A DNA stretch of 64,000 nt, taken from Sphagnum compactum. Lineage: Eukaryota > Bryophyta > Sphagnopsida > Sphagnales. The notes beneath the pieces are model-generated. The model made no database searches. It was not told where the DNA came from and saw only the letters and a list, made by a program, of their open reading frames with translations. A program made the translations under genes and the position numbers. The stretch covers positions 9,048,271 through 9,112,270 of the forward strand of contig OZ234499.1 of assembly GCA_965153455.1 (NCBI GenBank), given 5' to 3'. Positions within the stretch are counted from its first letter, which is position 1. Every line of letters starts with the position of its first letter. Shown here in pieces: positions 35,287 through 44,896 of this stretch.

Positions 35287-36078
35287 TCATCTTGTAACCT
35301 TACAGCTCTTGTTGATGACTGTGCCGTTAGGGCTGCTGAGAGATGGAGGGCTGAAGCTCAGATTGCAAGTGACATGGACCCAGAAAGCGAAGGACTTGAA
35401 AGACCCAATCTTGACTTTTGCCTTCACACTGGTTCGGACTTCCAAAGGAACGCTGTTGTTGTTGATGTCGGTCTTTAAAGAATCGGCGTCGCTCTGAGTG
35501 AGTGCGTAGTTGACGATGCTCAGGTGCGAAGTCACGGTGGTGATGTTCTGGTGTCCTTGATAGAAGGGAGGGATGACGCCGCTACCCAATTCGTTGCCGT
35601 CGAAGAAGGCGGTGGTGGTGATGCTCTCGTAGATGATTCCTATCTTCTTGTTGGGATTGTTAGCCTGAATGGTCAAAAGGATGTCGGAATTCAAGACGCC
35701 GCTCTGCTGCTGAGTAGTCGAAAGGTTGAAGCTTTGGAACTGGATGGTCTCCACAGTGTATTGAGGAGCTCTGATGGGTCGTAAGATTAGCCAGACGACT
35801 AATGCAGCGATGCCGAGAACCACTATACTCGCAACTAAAAGCCCACAAAGAGTTGAGAAAATGCAGCAGCAGATTCCCCCGCATGATCTACGACTGCCGC
35901 CGGAGCGGATACGTCGTTTACGACGATCAGCAGCAGCAGCTGGTGAGTATGTAGCGGGCGTAGGAAGCTCCTGCCGCTGCATATCTGATCGAGGACCCTT
36001 CGTCGCAAAAGGTAAATGAGTAGCTTCTTTATCATGCAGGTCTACTGGATAGATCGAATTCGACGCCGCCGCCGCCAT
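35287..36078 (-). CDS. NDR1/HIN1-like (LEA_2 domain) membrane protein
   Basis: This belongs to the plant NHL family, plasma-membrane proteins linked to defence and stress. The single-exon ORF has 263 residues, usual for the family. A Pro/Ala-rich cytosolic N-terminus ends in a basic cluster (DRRKRRIRSGGSRRSC), followed by one transmembrane helix (LVASIVVLGIAALVVWLIL, about residues 80-98) and the hallmark LRP.RAPQYTVE. The LEA_2 fold follows: SGVLNSDILLTIQANNPNKK carries the NPN motif, then GIIYESI, VIPPFYQGHQNITTV (the FYQG.xN motif) and several NxT/S sites on the outer side. It has no GPI tail. The upstream GC-rich region holds (TCAC)n at about 36545-36567. Confidence 0.92.
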   Translation of the reverse strand: MAAAASNSIYPVDLHDKEATHLPFATKGPRSDMQRQELPTPATYSPAAAADRRKRRIRSGGSRRSCGGICCCIFSTLCGLLVASIVVLGIAALVVWLILRPIRAPQYTVETIQFQSFNLSTTQQQSGVLNSDILLTIQANNPNKKIGIIYESITTTAFFDGNELGSGVIPPFYQGHQNITTVTSHLSIVNYALTQSDADSLKTDINNNSVPLEVRTSVKAKVKIGSFKSFAFWVHVTCNLSFSPPSLSSPNGTVINKSCKVTR

Positions 36079-36800
36079 GGCTCCTCCGGCAGCTAGTCAC
36101 AAACTCTAACGAATAACCCAAAACTTCACTGCAAAACAAAACCTAGACCTTGATACTCCAGAACACAGATCAATGCAGCTGCACCTCAAGTGTATGAAAA
36201 CAGCTAGAAACCTGTACGTTTCAGACCAAACAAAGCTGTGCTGCTGCAGACAGATAGCAAGCAAATCTTGGGATATCTAGCAAATTTCTTCTTCTCTTAA
36301 ATTCTTCGAATGGCCGGAAGCGGCTTGTGATCAAACTGGGTGAGAGCTGCGAAAGATGATGGAAGGGGAATGGAAGCACAATATAAAACTACTGCAGTAT
36401 CTGAAGCTGTTATGAAGAGTGCAGAAGTAGTGGAGAGCAGGGAAGTAAATAGCTAGCTCGAATCCCGCGGGAACTTCACTTGTTTGCGCTAATTGGAAGT
36501 TGCAGGGGAGCGTTGATACTCTTTCTTTATCCCACCATCATCAGCCACTCACTCACTCACTCACTCACACGCGCATCGCCGCCGCAATATCCTACCAGCC
36601 AGAGAGAACCGCGACGAAGGTGCACAGAGATCCTGTGGCAACTACGCACCTTCTCCTCCGCCGCCGTCTCCTCGTCACCAAGCCGCGTTGTCATTGCAGG
36701 CATCGTAGTTGCAACGCAGACGTTAGCGTAATGGTCGTGGTCGTGAAGCGACTTTGTCATAGTCGTCGCCCAAGAGTTCGTAGGTCGTACATGTGTTGCT
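36079..36800 (-). promoter_or_regulatory. Promoter/leader region of the NHL gene
   Basis: Upstream of the start codon on the minus strand. Contains a TATAAA-type box (minus TTTATATTGTG near 36385) and a (TCAC)n tract near 36550. Overlapping GC-rich ORFs on both strands near 36.5-36.8 kb are unsupported. Confidence 0.4.
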
Positions 36801-36907
36801 TATTATAATGGGAAAGTTGTTTGTTTGTTTGTCTGTATCTTTTTCCATTTTTTTTGGGCTTTTTTTGGGTATCCTTCACTTGTACACCCCCCCTCTCCCA
36901 CTACCAC

Positions 36908-37212
36908 TTCGGATCAGGGTCAAAAGCTGGTTGCCTAATTTGGGCACTTTTTCCATGAAAAGTCTCTTGCATGAGTCAATTTTTTTCCCATGTCCAAATT
37001 TGAGGATATTTCACCCCAAAACAAAAGTGTACAATTAATGTGTTGCAATAGTGTCTCTTAATGAGGGTCAAATTCTGGCTCAATTTGGGTACATTTTCCA
37101 TGAAAAGTATTTTGCATACATCAAACAAATCATATTTTTCCATCAAAATTTGACCAAATGTCAAATAAAACAAAGTGCAAAAATAATGTGCTACAACCCT
37201 GTCTCTAAATAG
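36908..37212. repeat. Two-copy ~150-bp diverged tandem duplication
   Basis: Each copy opens with AGGGTCAAA, then TTTTTCCATGAAAAGT or TTTTCCATGAAAAGTA, a TTGCAT..TCAA phrase, and ends with a TGTGxTxCAA...GTCTCT phrase (about 37040 and 37190). Confidence 0.7.
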
Positions 37213-37214
37213 CA

Positions 37215-39030
37215 TTACACATTGAACTGGTATTTCACTCAAGATTACTCTAAAAAAAACAAATTCAAACCTCCAAATGCAGCAATCCCATTGGCCTGGA
37301 AAAGAAAAAAAAAAGATTTTAAAGTCTACACACAACCCTATTTTGCTAAACATTGAAAATAATGATCCCTTTGTACCATTTCTATGGGTCCTCCAAAATT
37401 TTCACAGACCTCTCATACCCTATTAAATTGTTAGTTCAACCAAGATAACTAAGAAAAAAAATTCAGACCAGCAATTTCATTGGCCATATCACTTTTTCTG
37501 GACACCTACACTCAAGCCTAGTCAACACCCTTTGCATATTAGGATACTAAACTATAACCCTTGTCTGGGTTAAAAACATTGCTTCAGATATATTTTATGC
37601 TGTAGATCTGCTTGTTGACCCCTCACCTATTGCCACTGCAAATCAATATCTTATATGCTAGGACGACTTCTAGCTTTAACACTAGATTGTTGAGATTTTA
37701 AATTTTGTAAATAATTTTAAACCATATCCATCTCTACATTTTCTTCCTCTTATTTGGTCACCTCCCTCTTTTTTTCCTTGGAATTTAGTCTTGCAGGTTT
37801 TACGTCAAAGCACATTTCCAAGTTCACTTTGAACTAATAAACAACAATAGTTTTTTGCATTAATACTATGTTTGTAATTTTGTTAGTTGTTGTTACTTGG
37901 CTTTTGGGTTACTAACTACTCTTGTGCAAAAAGCTCTTTTTTTTTCCCCCTTTATTTTTGGGTTCCCTCCTAATTTGAAGTATGTTCTACTTTTCTTAGT
38001 TGACTAACAGGGTTTGTGTTGGATTGTGTTTAAAAATATGCAAGCATTCTCGATCCTAAGCAAAGGGAGCATTGACATTGGCTTCATACCACTGCATTAT
38101 ATGATTACTTATTACTTGCTTTTAGGCTACTCTTGCACAAAAGCCATTTTTCCCCTCTCTTTCACACAACCTCATGTTTTTTAGGCAGATGGGCTTTTAT
38201 TTATTGCATTGGAAAAAATTCAAGAATCCTTTTTTGTCGCATGCAAAGCATGAATGGTAAGGTCGACTTCCGTCTAGCTTCCCCTTCCTTAGACTTCATG
38301 GCCTCCAACTAATATTACATATAGTAAAGGAAGGAAGTTCCTTCCCCTGACTCCGGACGGACAGTATAGCGAGCACGTGACAGCTAAACTAGCTTGCTAC
38401 TACGTACCTGTTCATGTGGACGTGCAGCAGAGACGTTAGATCTAGGCGGTAAATCCAACGGCGGAGGAGGCCATACGAAATCAGGCCGCCAGGACGGGAA
38501 ATCTCACTTATCTTGGTGTATGCTAATTTCTCCTAAGAGGATTAATCTCCCACGTCAGTGTCATGTATCTGACGGTTGTAAAAAGTGGTAGTGGGCATTG
38601 GTATATCCTCTCCCTTGAATGACTTACTTGACAAGGAAGAGGCACCTGCTTTTCACATCCAGGTTAAATCTATGTAAAAAAGGTAAAACATTTTGAAAAA
38701 TCATTTGTGATATTGTTTTTTCAAAAAATGGTGCTATTGGGAATTATTTGGGAACATAAGGGAACATAGAACATACCACGGAAAGTGGAGAGGAAAACAT
38801 AAAGGAAGAGGGAAAGGAAGGAAGGTGGGAAAATAAAAAGAAAATTTGCTATAATTAAAAAAATTTAACATGAAGGAAATATGAATCCAAACAAACCTCA
38901 ACAAGGAACTATACCAACTACATAAAATAGATTGTGAGTGCAAACATCAAGATTTTCAGCGAGCAGGGTCCGAATGAATACATGCGGAATGTGGTATATA
39001 GAGAGGTTTTGAAAATGTAGTTTGTAGTTG
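37215..39030. other. AT-rich gene-free spacer
   Basis: Includes one copy of the 48-bp repeat at 38265 and an imperfect GGAAGGAAGTTCCTTCC palindrome at about 38329. No supported exon. Confidence 0.45.
38265..38312 (+). repeat. Exact 48-bp dispersed repeat, copy 1
   Basis: Identical over 48 bases to 42823-42870 in the same orientation. It begins GACTTCCGTCTAGC and ends GGCCTCCAACTAA. Confidence 0.95.
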
Positions 39031-39044
39031 TAATTTTGGTAGAA

Positions 39045-39245
39045 CCGGAGTGGAAAATGTGAAGGATCGGGCGGGGGGGATCGACGGGTTAAAGACCCGG
39101 AGTGGGAAATGCGAAGGATCGGGCGGGGGAGATCGACGGGTTAAAGACCCGAAGTGGGAAATGCGAAGGATCGGGCGGGCGGGCTCGACGGGTTAAAGAA
39201 CCGGAGTGGGAAATGCGAAGGACCGGGCTGGGGGGGTCGACGGGG
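39045..39245. repeat. GC-rich minisatellite, ~53-bp unit, four copies
   Basis: Units contain GTGGGAAATGCGAAGGATC, then GGGCGGG and TCGACGGGTTAAAGA. It is sharply GC-richer than its flanks and carries several CG sites per unit. Confidence 0.9.
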
Positions 39246-39297
39246 TTGAACCAAACATTGTTGAAATAAGACACCTGTGCATTATGCATGGGGCACA

Positions 39298-39660
39298 CAT
39301 CAAGAAATGGGGAAATTTCCTTATTTTCCTTTGAGGTATTTGTCAACAAGTGGAAGGCACCGCAAGTGTTGAAAATCTTGGTGTCGAAAGATAGTCTCTT
39401 TTTCCCCAACTCAAGAAATGGGGAAATTTCCTTATTTTCCTTTGAGGTATTTGTTAACAAGTGGAAGGTGCCAAAAGTGTTCAAAATGATGGTGTCTAAG
39501 ATAGTCTCTGCCCCCCCCCCTCAAGAAATGGGGAAACTTCCTTATTTTCCTTTGAGGTATTTGTCAACAAGTGGAAGGTACTGCAAGTGTTGAAAATTTT
39601 GGTGTCCAAAGAAAGTCTCTTCTCCCACCTCAAAGAAATGGGGAAATTTTCCTGTTTTCT
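39298..39660. repeat. ~110-bp tandem repeat, three copies plus a partial
   Basis: Copies start near 39300, 39413, 39523 and (partial) 39628 with CAAGAAATGGGGAAATTTCC, followed by TTTGAGGTATTTGT, AACAAGTGGAAGG and a GTGTC.AAGA.AGTCTCT end. Open minus-strand frames simply reflect the repeat. Confidence 0.92.
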
Positions 39661-39664
39661 ACAC

Positions 39665-42600
39665 TGTTGGAAAAACCCCAAGCAAAGCCTAAAGGTAGAA
39701 TAATCACTTCTGCTACCTCAAGAACTGGGGAATTTCCTCAGTATTTTGAGCTTGGGTGATTGGATTCAAAGTCCTAGGAAAGGTTTTTAAATAGCACGAG
39801 GCTCTTTGCTCACTATTTGTTCTCTCCTTCCTACTTTGCCTCAAAAAACCTCATCTTTTTACTAACTTCTTTACTTGCATTCAAATTGCTGAAATTTTGC
39901 TCCCTATGAAGAAAACTTGGAAGACAAAAGGTGAGGTGTCAAAATGCCTTGACATCTCAAAAACAATCGTTTTAACACTTGAAAGTGCAATACAAAAGTC
40001 ACAAATAAAACACAAAGCTAATAAACTAGTTGCTAACTAGGATAGCCCATGTAGATTTAGACATGGAAGCACATGCTGTCATAAACACTAAGATGAATTT
40101 AAAGATAAGTTTTTATAACATGTGATAATGCAAAATTTCATAATTGTTCCCAAAGTCAATTTAATCTTTTACCCAAAAAGATTAGATGAACCCAAATAAA
40201 AAATGAGAAATATAAAATTAATAATTTTTTCTCTTTTTTTTGAAAAAGAAAGGTGCCAAAGTTGAGATGGACTGAAACATTTTTATTTTTATTTTTTGAA
40301 AATGACAAGAAACAAAGGTTTTAGAAATTCAAAGAACTAGAAGTAGAACAATTGACAAGAGAAAAAAGTGATTGTGATTTGTAAACTCTACTATAGGGAA
40401 TGATCCAGATATGAGCCTAGGAGCACAACTACATGACACTCTTTTCATTCTCTTCAAATGTATAGATGCTATCAAATGAACTCCCTCCTGGGAAACGAAG
40501 CAAAATGATTCCAATTCCTAATATACGGTACCAAATGGAGCCAGGTAGACTATAATGGATCTTGTTAGGTAATGCAGAAGAAGGTTTCAAGGAAAAGCAA
40601 AGGACCACAAGACAAATCCAATCAGCATCACCAACTCCAGAAGATCCTTGCTGTCTTTGCTTCTAATCAGCCAAACTTGCAGCTGAAAATCACTTTGGTT
40701 GTTTAAGTTTTAACACCCCTAAATGGTCAATCTGTCAAAGCATCAGTTCTCTCCAAAGATCAAACTGCAAAAGCAAATATCTGGTTATCTAAATGAAAAT
40801 TTGTTAAAGATGGAGCTCTGCCTCCAATATTGTGATTGGATCTAAAATTTGATTCTATCTCTATTTTTGGTGGATGTTTCGTTGTTTCCTGGCAAGGTCG
40901 TATGAATTAGCGGCCTTGAAATAATGGGTGAGGAGTAGGTGAAGTGAGTATTTGAGGCAAAATTTTGGCCAAAGTCAAAATATTTCAACTCATTCAGTTT
41001 GGATTTGGCAGCATTGTAACCAAATAGGAAGTGGCATGAAGCTTCCAACAGTGAGGAGAAAATCAACAGGTACAGTCACCTCACTCAAACTAACATCTTT
41101 ATTTTGTTGGACGGTATACATTCTCCAAATACAAAGAATCCAAGCTACAAACACCATCTCCCAATAACAAGCACTTTTGGGCTGCATTGATAGGATCGTC
41201 CAAAATGATAATTGTCGCGTATGCAACCAAACACACCATAAACTTTCTAACATAGAAATTGATCAAATGTTCAATGTCCACCTCTCTAGTCTTCTTGTCA
41301 AGGTATCCTCTAATGTTATGGGTGTAAATGGTTTTGGGACTTACACTTCGTGTTTAGTGTAAATCCCAGAATCAAATTTATTTACACGCCTTGTAAGTGT
41401 AAGTGTCTAATATCTATTTATGTTTGCGTAAATGTAAATGTAGTACATGAAATGTGTTGTGAAAATAAATACATTTATATACTTTTATGTGACTGTGAAA
41501 AATATTGTAAACGTAAAACAAATACACTTATACCATTTTATATGACCATGTCAAAAGTGTAAATGTAAAATAGTGTGAAAAATGTGATTTTTACTTGAAG
41601 ATGGGGGATTTCATAATTTTTTGATGATAGGCCAACCAAATGACCGATTGAAAAAAGAAAAAAAATCAAAACATGCACCCACAACTAATTGATATGAATT
41701 TACAAAAAGATACAATCATTAAGGGCATATAGTAGAGTTATCTTTAAAGTTAAGAAAACACAACACTAAAACCTTGAGTTTGGTCGTAAACAGGGTGAAA
41801 TTCAAAAAAAAAAAACTTTTAAAATAAATACATTAGCGTTCAAGGTTTTGAGGGTGGACTTTAGAAAACCATGAATTTTTTTGTGATAAACTATGTTCAC
41901 CTTGTTTTTTCTTTTTCCTTAACACCTCCACAGTTGCTACACATAATTTCATTTCTCCTACCTATACAGCTACTATAATTAGTTTTGAACCTTATGCATT
42001 AAATGCAGAAGGTGCAGGTAAATTGAATCCAAAATTAGAGGTGAAACTCCCTCGAGGACCAATTTAGGTGAGAAAACTAGTTTGGTGCCTTCTTTTTCCC
42101 CCCGGTGCATTGGTTCCATCCTGACTTCTGATTTCATCCCCAGTTTAGCATAACTGGAGCCCAGTAGCCCCAGATTAAGGTGCTTTCTGGATAACTCTAT
42201 TATGTTATAAGAGCCACAAATGACTCATATGGAAATCAACCCTCCTCCAAATGGATAGACCTTCTGGTGAGATTTGTTTCCAACAAAGCTTACAATGTAG
42301 GAAGGCTTTTGTGTGACTTTTGGAATCGTTCAAACTGATAATCCAAGGTGATAAGAATCTTCCAAGCTGATTCATGGAATTGTCTCCATTCCCACATCTT
42401 GATTTTGGATATTTGAAAGTTTGGCGAGTTTTTCAAATTACTAGGGCATCAACTTGTGGTGGGTCAATACATTGGAACTTGTAGGCTAAGTTAATGGAAA
42501 GTGCAATTCATTCTACCCGACATATAGATAGGTGTGGCCAAGATGTATCCTAATGCATGTACACAAAAAGTAGATGGTAAAGTCCTTACATACTGCATAA

Positions 42601-42815
42601 AACAAAAGTTGTCCCCAGGACCCACATATGCAAATGATATGAACAAGGGCTCCACTTTGCAGGTTGTCATCTTGTAACCACAAAAGAGGGATAACACCAA
42701 GGACCAACCTTCACCAAAGGCAAGGTCAGGTACGATTTTATAATGATGTTCTGTAAGAATGTTAGAATGTTTATTAACATATTAGAGACTAAAGTCTAGT
42801 GTGTGCCCCGTGCCT
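39665..42815. other. Gene-free AT-rich spacer
   Basis: Scattered short frames. A TGTAAATGTAAA-rich stretch lies at 41420-41580. The minus strand near 41230 has a short ILDDP phrase that I could not extend into an ABC-transporter domain. No gene supported. Confidence 0.4.
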
Positions 42816-42818
42816 ATT

Positions 42819-42870
42819 GCTAGACTTCCGTCTAGCTTCCCCTTCCTTAGACTTCATGGCCTCCAACTAA
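42819..42870 (+). repeat. Exact 48-bp dispersed repeat, copy 2, with hairpin start
   Basis: Copy 2 is 42823-42870. Its left margin forms a perfect stem GCTAGAC-TTCC-GTCTAGC (42819-42836) that is only half kept at copy 1. Confidence 0.93.
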
Positions 42871-42874
42871 AATC

Positions 42875-44110
42875 AGTTATAAAGACATTATCAGTCCATC
42901 AGGTTAGTGCAGGGTGGGGTGTTCCCAAAGTAAGGGCCCCCAGGTCGCAGCCAAGAGAGGGATGCACATTGGGAACGCACCATCTGAAGGTGTTGTCCCA
43001 CATAATAATCTGGCACCAAAAAAGTGAGCCAACAAATGTCACCTTAAATGTTGACGAGTTTAGGTTATTTGTAGGTTAAGGTTCTAGGTAACGTTTTGAG
43101 GTAGCTAGACTGGAGGATTAGAAAATTCAAGGTGTGTCTGAAAAGCAATTCCAAAGATACCATGGAACTGCTATTAGATCTAAATCCATTGATATGCATT
43201 TGGAGGACAATTCATGCATCTCAAGTTTTCATTCATTCCTTCCTTGAGTGAGATAGCCAGCAAACATGAAAATTTGTAAACATTTTGGTAGCGGAGTTGT
43301 TGTCTTTGCATAGTTGATTATCAGTTTGCCCATCCAATTGTTACTTGATGTTTTTCCTTGTTATTTGCGACTTCTTTTGTTTTCATCATTTTAATAAACA
43401 CAATGAAACTATTCCATTCAAGGATATGAAAAAAATTGCATAATGGATTTGAGACTTCTTGTTGGATGAGGATTTTTCCATGACTGCAATGTGATAACCA
43501 ATTTGCTTCCCACTCGCAAGGCCATGGACGACACCTTCTCAAACTAGATAGTAGCTTTAACTTTGCTTATAAATGTTGGTTGTAACCATTAATGGCCTGC
43601 ATCAAGTTCCCTTTGATTGCTTTAACTTTGATTATAAATGTTAGTTGTAGCCATTAATGGCATGTATCAAATTCCCTCTGATTGTCACTGCCCTTTACTT
43701 GCACGCACAACACACAACTTTGTCACATTTTGGCATCGCTTAGGAAAAGATGGCCACGTCATTCAAAATACAATGTAAAAACATCACGCAACTTGGAGTC
43801 TGGAGTCCAAGACTCTAGCCATGTGGGCACTTCCTCAAAAACAAAAGAAAAAGGGCTGATTGTTAGCATATATATCCTATAGTGTTTCCCTACCCTTTTA
43901 CCTTTACATTTATCAACTTTTGTCCTTAGGATAAATGTAGGATACATAGTCAAGAGTCAGCCCAAAGCCCATCTTAACACTATCAATAGTGTAAAATGTT
44001 GGTCATCATCCTTTATCCTAACCTGGATTGAAGTTCACGGGAAATGCCTAGATACCCATTGTTGATGATATGTTAGCAATTTGTGGAGTGTGGAACTGGT
44101 TTTGGTGTCT
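42875..44110. other. Gene-free spacer
   Basis: Holds a local duplication near 43555-43680 (ATTATAAATGTTxGTTGTA and CATTAATGGC words). Otherwise nothing supported. Confidence 0.4.
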
Positions 44111-44113
44111 TAT

Positions 44114-44318
44114 GGTGCATTCACACTTGATGCTAAGTCAGTGTTAAATGAAATTGTAGGTGGTATCCCAGGTGGCACTCAACGTTAAATGGGTGATAGC
44201 TTAATGTTAAGTGAATGTTAACATAAAATTTTCGTGATACTGGGTTTAAGTTCTAAATGGTTAGCCTGGTGTTAGGGGACTCAACACTAGAGTCCCTAAC
44301 ACCAAGTGTGAACACACC
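44114..44318. mobile_element. MITE, 205 bp, with ~19-bp terminal inverted repeats
   Basis: The left end GGTGCATTCACACTTGATG pairs with the inverse of the right end, CACCAAGTGTGAACACACC (three mismatches). TTA/TTAT-like bases flank both ends, compatible with a Tourist/Harbinger-type TTA target duplication. It is non-coding; an internal CCTAACAC phrase is repeated near the right end. Confidence 0.72.
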
Positions 44319-44344
44319 TTTATTCAAGTACTTCATTAGGGTTT

Positions 44345-44590
44345 TCCCAGGTGGAGGTGGGACAGGTGGGCATCTGCTGGTTCCACTTTTGATTATACCA
44401 GTTCCACTTGTGATAGTGAATCAACTATGGCGGAACAACATTGGAAGTGATATGAATCAATAGTAGGGACCACCAGTTACACCCTGGAATAGGCCATGGT
44501 AGAGCCCGTTGTGATCTATTGGAACATCACCTTGCCCTACCAGGCTGATGCCTTCTTAGGTGGAATGGGCCTTCTTTTTGAAATTGCAAA
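44345..44590 (+). repeat. Left arm of a diverged inverted repeat around ENOD93 exons 3-4
   Basis: Similar to 46985-47175 on the opposite strand: GGGACAGG, CCACTTTT and CTTGCCCTACC words in the same order. An ORF crossing this arm (44496-44918) resembles no protein and overlaps the true antisense exon 4 of ENOD93. Confidence 0.65.
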
Positions 44591-44896
44591 GCACACTTCT
44601 GCAGGTGGAGAAAGGCACTTTGATGTTACTCAAAAGAAAAATGGTACACAATTCGAGTGCAACCTGGCTGTGAAAAAGGCCCTAGAACTCAAGGTGGCAT
44701 TTGGTGATAATTACAGTCAGACTAATTACTACGAGAACCATACTCACAATATACTTGACTATTGGGATTGTACACAAAGGGTTAGTAGACTATTTACTAA
44801 CTACTATTACAACAATCCAAAACAAACTAGAGCCCAAAGGCAGGTTTTTTTTCTGTACAATTTGTGGGATTGTGAGTTGGATGAAGGGAGAAATGT

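Noticed and set aside
41099-41281. Minus ORF with an ILDDP phrase, possible ABC-transporter Walker B
   Set aside because: No Walker A, signature or further domain sequence nearby.
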